DNA from: Streptomyces sp. CB02058 | Lineage (GTDB): Bacteria; Actinomycetota; Actinomycetes; Streptomycetales; Streptomycetaceae | Reading direction: 5' to 3' | NCBI RefSeq assembly: GCF_001905505.1 | Contig: NZ_LIPG01000001.1 | Span: 1,488,001 to 1,552,000 of the forward strand | DNA length: 64,000 nucleotides | Shown here: positions 17,399 through 26,480 of the stretch, piece after piece | Layout of the letters: the number at the start of each line of letters is the position of its first letter | Numbering within the stretch: position 1 is the first letter of the stretch | Translations under genes and position numbers: made by a program | The notes under the pieces: generated by a model | Told to the model about the DNA's origin: nothing | Databases searched by the model: none | What the model saw: only the letters and a program-made list of their open reading frames with translations

Positions 17399-18154
17399 TC
17401 ACCCGAGCGAGGGGTTCCGGGAGGGAGACCGTCTCCCCTGCGCGGGGGAGACGGCGGCGGGCCCTCCCCCGGCCGGGGGAGACGCCGCCGCCCCGTCAGG
17501 GAGGGGAGCGACCAGCCCCGTCTCGTAGGCACAGATGACCGCCTGGATCCGGTCGCGCAGCCCCAGCTTGGACAGCACGTTGCCCACATGGGTCTTCACC
17601 GTGTGCTCGCTGACCACGAGCGCGGCGGCGATCTCGGCGTTGCTCAGTCCGCGCGCCAGGTGCAGGAGCGTCTCCCGCTCACGGACCGTCAGGACGTCCA
17701 GACGGTCCGTCCCCCGGACCGGCCGCGCGGCGGGCCGCGAGGTGTACTCGGCGATCAGCCGGCGCGCCACGGACGGGGCGACCAGTGAGTCCCCGGCCGC
17801 GACCACCCGCACCGCGTGGACGAGGTCGTCCCGGCGGACATTCTTCAGCAGGAAGCCGCTCGCGCCCGCGTGCAGTGCCTCGTAGACGTAGGCGTCCGAG
17901 TCGAAGGTGGTCAGCATGACCGTGCGGCATCCGCTCCGGGCACCGATCGCCCGGCACGCCTCGATGCCGTCCATGACGGGCATCCGGATGTCCAGCAGCG
18001 CGATGTCCGGACGCAGCCTGTCCACCGCGTCGAGGGCCTGCGCGCCGTCCCCCACCTCGGCGAGCACCTCGATGTCCGGCTGCGCGTCCAGGATCATCGC
18101 GAAACCGCTGCGCACCAACTCCTGGTCGTCCGCCACCACCACACGGATCGTCAT
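17399..18154 (-). CDS. NarL/FixJ-family response regulator
   Basis: 251 residues. Receiver domain with phospho-acceptor D55 in LLDIRMPVMDG and acidic pocket VVADD near residues 7-10; C-terminal LuxR-type HTH (LTVRERETLLHLARGLSNAEIA, then EHTVKTHVGNVLSKL). The last ~35 residues are a Pro/Gly/Ala/Ser-rich tail not typical of the family. It follows the sensor kinase by 21 nt on the same strand and is its presumed partner. Confidence 0.93.
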   Translation of the reverse strand: MTIRVVVADDQELVRSGFAMILDAQPDIEVLAEVGDGAQALDAVDRLRPDIALLDIRMPVMDGIEACRAIGARSGCRTVMLTTFDSDAYVYEALHAGASGFLLKNVRRDDLVHAVRVVAAGDSLVAPSVARRLIAEYTSRPAARPVRGTDRLDVLTVRERETLLHLARGLSNAEIAAALVVSEHTVKTHVGNVLSKLGLRDRIQAVICAYETGLVAPLPDGAAASPPAGGGPAAVSPAQGRRSPSRNPSLG

Positions 18155-18175
18155 CTCACACCCCCTGCGGGGAGG

Positions 18176-19327
18176 TTACAAGGGAAGGGCGACGCGCACC
18201 TGGAATCCCGTGCCGTCCGGACCGGCCCCGTGTCCGGCCGTCCCGCCGTGTGCGGCGGCCCGCTCACGGATACCGACCAGTCCCAGGCCGGTGGCCGTGC
18301 CCGGCCCCCTGCCGTCGTCCGTCACGGTGACCGTCAGCCGGTCCGGCGTGTGGCCGAGTTCCACGGTCACACGGCTCGCACCGGCGTGCCGTACGACGTT
18401 CGTCAGCGCCTCCTGCACGATCCGGTACACCGTGGCCTCCGTGTCCGCCGGCAGGGCGACCGGCCGGCCCGTCACCGTGTGCGTGACGTCGAGACCGCCG
18501 GAGCGAACCCGGTCCAGCAGGCCCGGCAGCCCGGACAGTGCCGGCTGGGGCGTACGCGGCGGCGCCCCGTCGCCCGGCGCGTCCTCGCGCAGCACCCCCA
18601 GCATCCGGCGGAGCTGCACCATCGCGTCCCTGCCGGTCTCCGAGATGGCGTCGAAGGCGGCCTCGGCCCGTTCCGGCGCCGTGCGCACGGCGACCGGTCC
18701 GGCCTCCGCCTGCACGATCATCAGGCTGACCGCGTGGGACAGGATGTCGTGCATCTCCCGCGCGATCCTGGCCCGTTCCCGGGCCGCGGCCTGCTCGGCC
18801 TCGATCCGGTGGGTCACCTCCCGCTGCCGCGCCCTGTCCTCCATCGCCCGGATGTACGCCTTGCGGGTGTGGGTGAACCGTCCGAAGGCGTACGCCGCGG
18901 CGAAGACGAACAGCGAGAACAACAGTTCCCGCGCCTCACCGGTGTTCACCGCGACCGAGGGGACCACCGCCGCGGTCACCAGCAGGGACACCGCGAGCCG
19001 CCGCCGGGGCGAGGACAGCTCGGCCACCGTGTAGAACGCCACCAGCCCGGTGTACGGGAGGGGCTGCCCCGGGCCGTCCACGGTGAACCGGTACAGCGCG
19101 CCCGCCGACAGCACGGCGATCAGCACGCTCACCGGTGCCCTTCGGCGGACGGCCAGCGGCAGCACCGTCAGTGTCGTCAGCCCGTACGCAGCCCAGGTGG
19201 CCGGTGGGAGGGAGGCCGACCGGGGCACCACGAACGGCATGGTGATCGCCGCCTGCACCAGCAGGGTGACACCGATGTCGGTGGTCCAGGCCTCGCGGGG
19301 GAGCCGCCCCGGCCACGGTCTTCGCAT
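18176..19327 (-). CDS. sensor histidine kinase (HisKA_3 type)
   Basis: 383 residues. An N-terminal membrane region with about five or six spans (to ~residue 150), a short coiled linker, the dimerisation/phosphoacceptor motif with H193 in ARIAREMHDILSHAV, and a HATPase domain (EALTNVVRHAGAS with the N-box Asn; DDGRGPG as G1). The ligand is unknown. It starts on the last base of the upstream methyltransferase stop codon (TGATG), so methyltransferase, kinase and regulator form one operon. Confidence 0.92.
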   Translation of the reverse strand: MRRPWPGRLPREAWTTDIGVTLLVQAAITMPFVVPRSASLPPATWAAYGLTTLTVLPLAVRRRAPVSVLIAVLSAGALYRFTVDGPGQPLPYTGLVAFYTVAELSSPRRRLAVSLLVTAAVVPSVAVNTGEARELLFSLFVFAAAYAFGRFTHTRKAYIRAMEDRARQREVTHRIEAEQAAARERARIAREMHDILSHAVSLMIVQAEAGPVAVRTAPERAEAAFDAISETGRDAMVQLRRMLGVLREDAPGDGAPPRTPQPALSGLPGLLDRVRSGGLDVTHTVTGRPVALPADTEATVYRIVQEALTNVVRHAGASRVTVELGHTPDRLTVTVTDDGRGPGTATGLGLVGIRERAAAHGGTAGHGAGPDGTGFQVRVALPL

Positions 19328-20172
19328 CAGGGCTTCCGGCCCACCGCGCCGAACTGCGCCACCTCGGGGTTCCGGGCGACGGCGGGCGCCCGCCAGCGGG
19401 AGCAGGAGACGATGCCCGGTTCCAGGACGTCCAGGCCGTCCAGGAACGAGGCGAACTCGGTCCGGCTGCGGGCGGTGATCGGCGGGGTGGCGTTCTTGTT
19501 CCAGAAGGCCATCGCCTCCTCGTTGCCCTCGCCGCCCAGCTCCAGCGTGGGATGCGTCAGCACCAGATGGCTGCCGGAGGGCAGCGCGTCCATCAGCGTC
19601 CTCACGATGCTCCGCGCCTCGTCCGTGTCCAGCACGAAATTGAGGATGCCGAGCATCATCACCGCGACCGGGCGCCGCAGATCGAGGGTCCCCTCGGCGG
19701 CGCCCAGGATCCGCAGCGGGTCCCGGGCGTCCGCGTCGACGTACTCCGTGGCGCCCTCGGGCGAGCTGGTGAGCAGTGAGCGCGCGTGCGCCAGGACGGT
19801 CGGGTCGTTGTCGACGTAGACCACACGGGCGTCGGGCGCGGTGTGCTGGGCGACCTCATGGGTGTTGTCCGCGCTCGGCAGCCCGGTGCCTATGTCCAGG
19901 AACTGGCCGATGCCCGCGTCACCGGCCAGATGGCGCACCACCCGCCCCAGGAACGCCCGGTCGGCGCGGGCCACTTCACCGATGCTCGGGTACAGGCCGG
20001 TGACCCGGTCGCCGACCACACGGTCCACGGGATAGTGGTCGGCGCCGCCCAGCCAGTAGTTCCACACCCGGGCGTTGTGGGCGATGTCGGCACGGACACG
20101 GGCTGGCGCGGTGCGGGGGCCGGGGTCGGTCACTTCTGCTCCTGGAATCACTGGCGGTGCGGACCCGCCCAT
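19327..20172 (-). CDS. SAM-dependent methyltransferase, DUF574 (Methyltransf_19) family
   Basis: 281 residues with the pattern of this actinobacterial family: ARVWNYWLGGADHYPVDR near residue 34, then FLDIGTGLPSADNTHEVAQ (SAM site) and VVYVDNDPTVLAHAR. Streptomyces have dozens of these proteins and their substrates are mostly unknown. ATG 20172 is chosen; GTG nearby (VIPGAE) is possible. It overlaps the histidine kinase start by one base, suggesting translational coupling, and lies 13 nt after the GDPD gene stop. Confidence 0.87.
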   Translation of the reverse strand: MGGSAPPVIPGAEVTDPGPRTAPARVRADIAHNARVWNYWLGGADHYPVDRVVGDRVTGLYPSIGEVARADRAFLGRVVRHLAGDAGIGQFLDIGTGLPSADNTHEVAQHTAPDARVVYVDNDPTVLAHARSLLTSSPEGATEYVDADARDPLRILGAAEGTLDLRRPVAVMMLGILNFVLDTDEARSIVRTLMDALPSGSHLVLTHPTLELGGEGNEEAMAFWNKNATPPITARSRTEFASFLDGLDVLEPGIVSCSRWRAPAVARNPEVAQFGAVGRKP

Positions 20173-20185
20173 GATGCCGGACCGA

Positions 20186-20890
20186 TCAAGAAGAGCCAGG
20201 GGAACGGGAGTTCGCCAACTGCGCCCGGAGCGCGTCGATCCGGTTGGTGGTGATCGAGTCGACGCCGTACGAGAGGAGCCTTCGCATCGTGCGCCGGGTG
20301 TCGGCCGTCCAGGCGGAGACCAGCAGTCCGTCGGAGTGGATACGGTCGGTCAGCTCCCGGCTCAGCAGCCCGAAGCGGTAGTTCAGCCAGCGCGGGCGCA
20401 CCGCTTCGAGCAGCACGGCGCGCGGCGGCGCGAGCGTCGTCCAGGTCAGCGCGATCTCCGCGGACGGGTCCGCGCCGCGCACCTTCAGCATCGCGTCGGT
20501 GTTCGCGCAGTAGTAGACGCTCTCCCCGGCCCCGCTCTCCCGCACCACACCGACGATCTCCCGCACGGACGCGTCGGTCGCGCCGGGCAGATCGGCCATG
20601 ATCCGCCGGCCGCCGGCGGCGGACAGGACCTCACGCAGGGTGGGGACCCCGCCCCCGGTCCGCTCCACCAGCTCCTGGTGGCCGATCCGGTCGATGCGGA
20701 TGTCATGGCCCCAGAGGCGCTCCAGGGTGGAGTCGTGCAGCAGCACGGGCACCTTGTCACGGGTGACGCGGACATCGATCTCGACCGCGTCCGCCCCCCG
20801 GGCCACGGCGGACAGGACCGAGGGGAGCGTGTTCTCGCGGGCGCGGTAGGGATCGCCGCGATGGGCCACGGCGGTGACGTCGGTGATCAT
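20186..20890 (-). CDS. glycerophosphodiester phosphodiesterase family protein
   Basis: A cytosolic TIM-barrel enzyme of 234 residues that hydrolyses glycerophosphodiesters to glycerol-3-phosphate and an alcohol. The GDPD signature is clear: HRGDPYRARENTLPS with the catalytic His and Glu, then DAVEIDVRVTRDKVPVLLHD with the metal-binding Glu-x-Asp and the second catalytic His. The frame stays open upstream through the adenosine deaminase gene, but ATG 20890 (MITDVTAVAHRG) is the natural start. No signal peptide is seen. Confidence 0.9.
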   Translation of the reverse strand: MITDVTAVAHRGDPYRARENTLPSVLSAVARGADAVEIDVRVTRDKVPVLLHDSTLERLWGHDIRIDRIGHQELVERTGGGVPTLREVLSAAGGRRIMADLPGATDASVREIVGVVRESGAGESVYYCANTDAMLKVRGADPSAEIALTWTTLAPPRAVLLEAVRPRWLNYRFGLLSRELTDRIHSDGLLVSAWTADTRRTMRRLLSYGVDSITTNRIDALRAQLANSRSPGSS

Positions 20891-20913
20891 GGGGCCATTG
20901 TGACCGCGGGAGC

Positions 20914-21948
20914 TCACCTGCCGGGAGTCCTCAGCCAGTTCGTCGTGTACGTGTCGATCTCGGAGGCCAGGCTCCGCTTGCCCGCCGGGTCCAGGTACGA
21001 CGCCTCCACCGCGTTCTTCGCCAGGGCCGCGAGCCCGAGCTCGTCCAGGCCGAGCAGCCGGGCCGCCACCGCGTACTCGTTGTTGAGGTCGGTGCCGAAC
21101 ATGGGCGGGTCGTCGCTGTTGACGGTGACGAGGACGCCCGCCTCGACCATCTCCCTGATCGGGTGCCGGTCGATGTCCGTGACCGCGCGGGTGGCGATGT
21201 TGGACGTCGGGCAGACTTCCAGGGCGATGCGGTGCTCGGCGAGATGGGCCAGAAGCTTCGGGTCCTGGACGGAGCTGGTGCCGTGGCCGATGCGCTCGGC
21301 CCGCAGCGCGGTGAGCGCGTCCCAGACCGTCTGCGGGCCGGTGGTCTCCCCGGCGTGCGGGACGGAGTGCAGGCCCGCCGCGATCGCCCGGTCGAAGTAG
21401 GGCTTGAACTGCGGGCGGTCCACGCCCACCTCGGGTCCGCCGAGACCGAAGGAGACCAGCCCCTCGGGCCGCAGGTCCACGGCGAGCCGGGCCGTCTCCT
21501 CGGCGGCTTCGAGACCTGCCTCGCCGGGAATGTCGAAGCACCAGCGCAGCACGACGCCGAGTTCGGTCTCGGCCGCCTTGCGGGCGTCCTCGATGGCCTC
21601 CATGAAGCCCTGCTCGGGGATGCCCCTGCGGGTCGAGCTGAACGGGGTGACGGTCAGCTCCGCGTACCGGATGTTCTGCCGCGCCATGTCCCGGGCGACC
21701 TCGAAGGTCAGCAGCCGGACGTCCTCGGGGGTACGGATCAGGTCCACCACCGAGAGGTAGACGTCGATGAAGTGCCCGAAGTCGGTGAAGGTGAAGTAGT
21801 CCGACAGCGCCTCCGGGTCCGTGGGGACCTTGGAGTCCGGGTGGTGGGCCGCCAGTTCGGCCACGATGCGCGGCGAGGCGGACCCCACGTGGTGGACGTG
21901 GAGCTCGGCCTTGGGCAGCCCCGCGATGAAGGGGTGCAGATCGTTCAT
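20914..21948 (-). CDS. adenosine deaminase family enzyme
   Basis: 344 residues of the zinc amidohydrolase family. The metal ligands and acid/base residues are visible: H17-V-H19, H198 with E201 in HAGET, H222 in GHGTS, and D279-D280 in NSDDPP. It converts (deoxy)adenosine to (deoxy)inosine in purine salvage, although some members deaminate other adenine compounds. The HVHHVGSAS variant of the first motif (rather than HLHLDG) makes exact substrate assignment less secure. ATG 21948 gives the normal N-terminus. Confidence 0.87.
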   Translation of the reverse strand: MNDLHPFIAGLPKAELHVHHVGSASPRIVAELAAHHPDSKVPTDPEALSDYFTFTDFGHFIDVYLSVVDLIRTPEDVRLLTFEVARDMARQNIRYAELTVTPFSSTRRGIPEQGFMEAIEDARKAAETELGVVLRWCFDIPGEAGLEAAEETARLAVDLRPEGLVSFGLGGPEVGVDRPQFKPYFDRAIAAGLHSVPHAGETTGPQTVWDALTALRAERIGHGTSSVQDPKLLAHLAEHRIALEVCPTSNIATRAVTDIDRHPIREMVEAGVLVTVNSDDPPMFGTDLNNEYAVAARLLGLDELGLAALAKNAVEASYLDPAGKRSLASEIDTYTTNWLRTPGR

Positions 21949-22068
21949 CGGAATCTCCCGGCTCTCTGTTTCGGGCCGGGCGCACCGGCTGCACCGATCA
22001 TCGTATGCGGGGCTCTGCTGCCGGAGACCGGGCCGTAGCATGGGGCGGGATCACGATGGGGGAGGCCC

Positions 22069-22782
22069 ATGTCAGACAACACACCTCAGGCCGGCGGCGA
22101 GGGCGTGCCGCGCGATCCGTGGGCGCCGCCGGAGAAGCGGATCGATCTGGGCAAGCAGCCCTCCGACGCGGCTCCGCCCGCCGTGCACAACCAGCCCACG
22201 GTGACGTCCATGCCCGGCCCGGAGACGGGCGGCGGGCCCATACCGGGTCAGGCCGGCGGCTTCGGCCCCGCGCAGCCGCCCGGCGTCCCCGAGCCGCCGA
22301 CCGCACCGCACGGACCCGGCCAGCCCGGCCAGTACGGCTACCCGGCTCCTTCTGCCCCGCCCTCCGCCGCCTACGGCTACCCCGCTCCTCCCGCCGGACC
22401 GTCCGCCGCCTACGGCTACCCGGGATATCCCGGGTACGCGGGCCAGCAGGCCTGGGGCCCGGCACCGGCCAACGGGCTGGGTGTCGCGGCGATGGTGCTC
22501 GGCATCATCTCGGTCGTCGGCTTCTGCATGTGGGGGCTGGGGATCATCCTGGGCCTCCTCGCCCTGATCTTCGGCATCATCGGCCGGGGCCGCGCCAAGC
22601 GGGGCGAGGCGACCAACGGCGGCATGGCGCTCGCCGGGATCATCCTGGGATCGATCGCGATGGCCATCAGCGCGGCCTTCCTCGGATTCCTGATCTGGGC
22701 CATCGCCAACGACGAGACGGGCAGTGAGTACGACTACGACGACCCGTACGCCACCACGCTGGTCGTCGGCACCTCGCGCTGA
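22069..22782 (+). CDS. DUF4190 membrane protein with Pro/Gly/Tyr-rich N-terminus
   Basis: 237 residues. Residues 1-140 are disordered and rich in Pro, Gly and Tyr, with a repeated PSAAYGYPAP-like unit. Two hydrophobic segments follow (about 145-170 and 185-210) with GLGxxAMVLGIISVVGF, the DUF4190 pattern, and an acidic tail. GGGGGAGG lies 4 nt before the ATG. Function unknown; such proteins often follow similar genes in Streptomyces. Confidence 0.85.
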   Translation: MSDNTPQAGGEGVPRDPWAPPEKRIDLGKQPSDAAPPAVHNQPTVTSMPGPETGGGPIPGQAGGFGPAQPPGVPEPPTAPHGPGQPGQYGYPAPSAPPSAAYGYPAPPAGPSAAYGYPGYPGYAGQQAWGPAPANGLGVAAMVLGIISVVGFCMWGLGIILGLLALIFGIIGRGRAKRGEATNGGMALAGIILGSIAMAISAAFLGFLIWAIANDETGSEYDYDDPYATTLVVGTSR

Positions 22783-22800
22783 CCGGCGCGGGAGCCCGCC

Positions 22801-22840
22801 CGTGGCCCGGCCCGGGACCCAGGTCCCCGGGCCGGGCACG
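22801..22840. terminator. bidirectional terminator-like hairpin
   Basis: Long GC-rich inverted repeat (about 18 bp with two one-base bulges) between the convergent DUF4190 and NADAR genes, 19 nt past the first stop and 12 nt from the second. Confidence 0.7.
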
Positions 22841-22851
22841 TGATCGGCGCC

Positions 22852-23436
22852 CTACGGATGGTCCGCGCGCAGCCGCGTCCGCGCCTCCATGAGTGCGAAG
22901 CCCAGCAGATTCAGCCCCCGCCAGGACTCCGGGGCCAGGGCGCGCGGATCCTCCTTGGCGAGCCCGATGCCCCATATCCGGTCCAGAGGGCTGGCCTCGA
23001 CGAGCACCCGCTCGCCGGTGCCCAGCAGATACGCCCGGAGGTCCGGGTCCTGGCCGAACTTGTGGACGCTGCCCGCGACGACCAGGGCGAACCGCTCCCG
23101 CCGCCACACGGCGTCGTCGAAGCCCCTGACCAGCCGGCCCACCTTCTTCGCCGCGGCGGGGCTGCCCGCCGCCACCGCACGCTCCTCCGCCTCCCGGTCG
23201 CCGAAGAGCCGCGCCTTGCCCGCCATCATCCAGTGCTCCGCCGAGGCGTAGCCCACCGAATCGACGGTGAACGGCGACGGCCACCACTGGCTGAGGCAGC
23301 TCTCCCCGAGCCTGCCGTCCGCGCGGGGCCGATGCCCCCAGAACGGCAGGTACTTCACACGCTCCCCGCGGGCCACCCGTGCCACGAGCGCGTCACGGTC
23401 CGCACAATCCGGTTCCATGCCTGCCGAGTCTGGCAT
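22852..23436 (-). CDS. NADAR family protein (riboflavin intermediate N-glycosidase type)
   Basis: About 194 residues from ATG 23436 (ATG 23418 is also possible). The family core is evident: FTVDSVGYASAEHWMMAGKARLF, VRGFDDAVWRRERF, and the C-terminal GIGLAKEDPRAL with WRGLNLLGFALMEAR. NADAR proteins hydrolyse N-glycosidic bonds of riboflavin pathway intermediates or ADP-ribosyl groups on guanine. Which one applies here cannot be told. The long open frame above 23436 is probably not coding. Confidence 0.85.
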   Translation of the reverse strand: MPDSAGMEPDCADRDALVARVARGERVKYLPFWGHRPRADGRLGESCLSQWWPSPFTVDSVGYASAEHWMMAGKARLFGDREAEERAVAAGSPAAAKKVGRLVRGFDDAVWRRERFALVVAGSVHKFGQDPDLRAYLLGTGERVLVEASPLDRIWGIGLAKEDPRALAPESWRGLNLLGFALMEARTRLRADHP

Positions 23437-23491
23437 CCGCCACTGACAGCCGGTACAGGGATTTCCGTGCGCGCGAGACACATCGTCGACA

Positions 23492-23527
23492 GATTCCGTC
23501 GCGTAACCAAAAGGAAACAACGGAATC
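23492..23527. promoter_or_regulatory. inverted repeat upstream of the polyamine operon
   Basis: GATTCCGT at 23492-23499 and ACGGAATC at 23520-23527 form an 8-bp dyad 20 nt apart in an AT-rich patch about 95 nt before the aldehyde dehydrogenase start. The right arm overlaps GAAACAACG (23514-23522), the complement of the motif near 13856. A candidate operator, possibly for the AsnC-type regulator. Confidence 0.4.
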
Positions 23528-23620
23528 ACTTGTTGGTAGAGGTCTCCTCTGTCAGGATCGGCACTCAATTCGAGAAGAAGCTACGCCGCCCCTGGTCACA
23601 GGGGCAGCGGAGGAGAGCTC

Positions 23621-25135
23621 ATGGGCAACGGCTTCCAGGTGCAGGAGCGCTTCGCGGCGGGCGCGCAGTACATCGGCGGACGGCTGCGCCCCGGCACATC
23701 GGGTCGCCACCAGGACGTGGTGAACCCCGCGACGGGCGAGACGGTCTACCGCTACGAACTGGCCGGCACCGCCGATGTCGACGCCGCCGTCGCCGCCGCC
23801 CGCGAGGCGTTCCCCGGCTGGTCGGGGCTGACCCCGGGCGAGCGGTCGCAGGCGCTGCACCGCTTCGCCGCCGTACTCGACGAGCGGGCCGAGGACTTCG
23901 CGTACGCCGAGTCCCTGCAGTGCGGCAAGCCGGTCAAGCTCTCCACCGAGTTCGACGTACCGGGCACCGTCGACAACACCGCGTTCTTCGCCGGTGCCGC
24001 CCGCCACCTCGAAGGGAAGTCGGCCGGCGAGTACAGCGGCGACCACACCTCCTACGTACGCCGCGAGGCCCTCGGGGTCATCGGCTCCGTCGCACCCTGG
24101 AACTACCCGCTCCAGATGGCCGCCTGGAAGATCCTCCCGGCCGTCGCCGCCGGCAACACCGTCGTGCTGAAGCCCGCCGAGATCACGCCGCTCACCTCGC
24201 TGATGTTCGCGCAGGCGGCCACCGAGGCGGGCATCCCGGACGGCGTGGTCAACATCGTCTCCGGCGCGGGCCAGGACGCGGGCGAACACCTCGTCGGCCA
24301 CCCCGACGTCGCGATGATCTCCTTCACCGGCTCCACGGCCGTCGGCAAGCGGGTCGCCGCGCTGGCCACCGGGTCGGTCAAGCGCCTGCACCTGGAACTC
24401 GGCGGCAAGGCACCCTTCCTCGTGTTCGACGACGCCGATCTCGACGCCGCGATCCAGGGAGCGGTCGCCGGATCACTCATCAACACCGGTCAGGACTGCA
24501 CCGCCGCCACCCGCGCCTATGTCCAGCGCCCGCTCCACGACGCGTTCGTCAGCGGGGTCGCGGCCCTGATGGAGAGCGTGCGGCTCGGCGACCCCTTCGA
24601 CCCGTCCACCGACCTCGGGCCGCTGATCAGCCATCAGCAGCGCGACCGCGTCGCCGGCTTCGTCGACCGGGCCCGCGCCCACGCCACCGTCGTCACCGGC
24701 GGCGAGGCCCCCGGCGGCGTACTCGCCGACGGGGCCTACTACCGGCCCACCCTGATCACGGACGCGGCCCAGGACAGCGAGATCGTCGGCGCGGAGATCT
24801 TCGGCCCCGTGCTGGTCGTGCTGCCCTTCGACAGCGACGACGAGGGAATCCGCCTCGCCAACGACACCCCGTACGGACTGGCCGCCTCCGCCTGGAGCAC
24901 CGGTCTCTACCGGGCCAACCGCGCCACCCGTGAGCTCAGGGCGGGCTGCGTGTGGATCAATGACCACATCCCGATCATCAGCGAGATGCCGCACGGCGGA
25001 TACGGGGCCAGCGGCTTCGGCAAGGACATGTCGTCGTACTCCTTCGAGGAGTACACGCAGGTCAAGCACGTCATGTACGACAACACCGCGGTGGCCCGGA
25101 AGGACTGGCACCGCACCGTTTTCGGGGACCGATAG
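23621..25135 (+). CDS. gamma-aminobutyraldehyde dehydrogenase-type ALDH
   Basis: 504 residues. Catalytic C293 in TGQDCTAATR, E259 in LHLELGGKAP, PWNYPLQMAAWK in the NAD domain and LKPAEITPLTS are typical of the PatD/betaine-aldehyde branch. GGAGGAG precedes the ATG by about 5 nt. It heads the cluster with potD-A-B-C and the FAD oxidase, so the expected reaction is oxidation of 4-aminobutanal (or its gamma-glutamyl form) to GABA. It resembles the ALDH at 13979-15418, but they are not identical copies. Confidence 0.9.
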   Translation: MGNGFQVQERFAAGAQYIGGRLRPGTSGRHQDVVNPATGETVYRYELAGTADVDAAVAAAREAFPGWSGLTPGERSQALHRFAAVLDERAEDFAYAESLQCGKPVKLSTEFDVPGTVDNTAFFAGAARHLEGKSAGEYSGDHTSYVRREALGVIGSVAPWNYPLQMAAWKILPAVAAGNTVVLKPAEITPLTSLMFAQAATEAGIPDGVVNIVSGAGQDAGEHLVGHPDVAMISFTGSTAVGKRVAALATGSVKRLHLELGGKAPFLVFDDADLDAAIQGAVAGSLINTGQDCTAATRAYVQRPLHDAFVSGVAALMESVRLGDPFDPSTDLGPLISHQQRDRVAGFVDRARAHATVVTGGEAPGGVLADGAYYRPTLITDAAQDSEIVGAEIFGPVLVVLPFDSDDEGIRLANDTPYGLAASAWSTGLYRANRATRELRAGCVWINDHIPIISEMPHGGYGASGFGKDMSSYSFEEYTQVKHVMYDNTAVARKDWHRTVFGDR

Positions 25136-25182
25136 CAGCGGCCGCCGCCCGGCGGCCCACCCACCCGGAAGGGCATACGCGT

Positions 25183-26430
25183 ATGGAGCAGTACGAGCCC
25201 GAGCGCCTCTCCGCGCCCCAGCTGGCCGCCATGAGGCGCAGCCTCACCAACGGCAGGGGCGCGCTCACCCGCCGCTCCCTCCTGCGGGCTTCGGGCGTGG
25301 GCGCCCTGGCGCTCGGTGGCCTGGGAACGCTGAGCGCGTGCGGCATCCCGCCCGCGAAGCGGGACGGGGGCACCGCGGCGTCGGACGACCACTCGGCGAA
25401 GGAGAAGGTGATCAACTTCTCCAACTGGACCGAGTACATGGACGTCAGCGAGGACGAGAAGAGCCGGCCGACCCTCGACGCGTTCACGGAACGCACCGGG
25501 ATCAAGGTCAAGTACACCGAGGACATCAACGACAACGTCGAGTTCTTCGGGAAGATCAAACCGCAGCTCGCCGCGGGCCAGGACACCGGCCGCGACCTCA
25601 TCATCGTGACCGACTGGCTGGCCGCGCGGATCATCCGGCTCGGCTGGGCGCAGAAGCTCGACCACGCGAACCTGCCGCACGCCTTCGCGAACCTCTCGGC
25701 CCAGTTCCGTACGCCCGACTGGGACCCGGGACGCGCCTACTCCTACCCCTGGACCGGCATCCCGACCGTCATCGCCTACAACGAGAAGGCGACCGGCGGC
25801 CGGAAGGTCGACTCCGTCACCCAGCTGCTCGACGACCCCGAGCTCAAGGGCCGGGTGTCCTTCCTCTCCGAGATGCGCGACTCGGTCGGGATGACGCTCC
25901 TGGACATGGGCAAGGACCCCGGGACGTTCGACGACGCCGACTTCGACGCGGCCATCGGCCGGATGCAGAAGGGCGTGGACACCAACCAGATACGCCGCTT
26001 CACCGGCAACGACTACACCGCGGACCTGAGCAAGGGCGACATCGCCGCCTGTGTGGCCTGGGCGGGGGACATCATCCAGCTCCAGGCCGACAACCCGGCC
26101 ATCAAGTTCACCATCCCCGCCGCCGGTTACATCACCTCGAGCGACAACATGCTGGTCCCGGCAAAGGCGCGGCACAAGACCAACGCCGAGAAGCTCATGG
26201 ACTACTACTACGAGCTCCCGGTCGCCGCCCAGCTCGCCGCGTACATCAACTACGTCTGCCCGGTGGACGGGGTCGCCGCCGAACTCGCCAAGATCGACGA
26301 GGCCATGGCCTCCAACACGCTGATCCTCCCCGACAAGGCGATGGCCGCGAAGTCGCGGGCGTTCCGCTCCCTCAGCTCCGAGGAAGAGACGGCGTACGAA
26401 GAGAAGTTCGCCAAGCTCATCGGCGCCTGA
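25183..26430 (+). CDS. spermidine/putrescine ABC transporter substrate-binding protein
   Basis: 415 residues of the PotD/PotF type. The N-terminal region has a twin-arginine R30-R31 in TRRSLLRASG and a lipobox LSAC with C53, so this looks like a Tat-exported lipoprotein. Mature-domain features: VINFSNWTEYMD, WTGIPTVIAYNEKA, and YYELPVAAQLAAYINYVCPVDG near the end. It is 48 nt after the ALDH and 50 nt before potA. It captures polyamines outside the membrane. Confidence 0.92.
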   Translation: MEQYEPERLSAPQLAAMRRSLTNGRGALTRRSLLRASGVGALALGGLGTLSACGIPPAKRDGGTAASDDHSAKEKVINFSNWTEYMDVSEDEKSRPTLDAFTERTGIKVKYTEDINDNVEFFGKIKPQLAAGQDTGRDLIIVTDWLAARIIRLGWAQKLDHANLPHAFANLSAQFRTPDWDPGRAYSYPWTGIPTVIAYNEKATGGRKVDSVTQLLDDPELKGRVSFLSEMRDSVGMTLLDMGKDPGTFDDADFDAAIGRMQKGVDTNQIRRFTGNDYTADLSKGDIAACVAWAGDIIQLQADNPAIKFTIPAAGYITSSDNMLVPAKARHKTNAEKLMDYYYELPVAAQLAAYINYVCPVDGVAAELAKIDEAMASNTLILPDKAMAAKSRAFRSLSSEEETAYEEKFAKLIGA

Positions 26431-26480
26431 ACGGCCCGTTCCCCGCCCGATCTCCTCCGACACCACCGGGACCGCGACCC

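Noticed and set aside
20186..21994. One long open frame spanning GDPD and adenosine deaminase regions
   Set aside because: The deaminase is in a different frame with clear motifs; the GDPD frame has its own ATG at 20890, so the upstream part is fortuitous.
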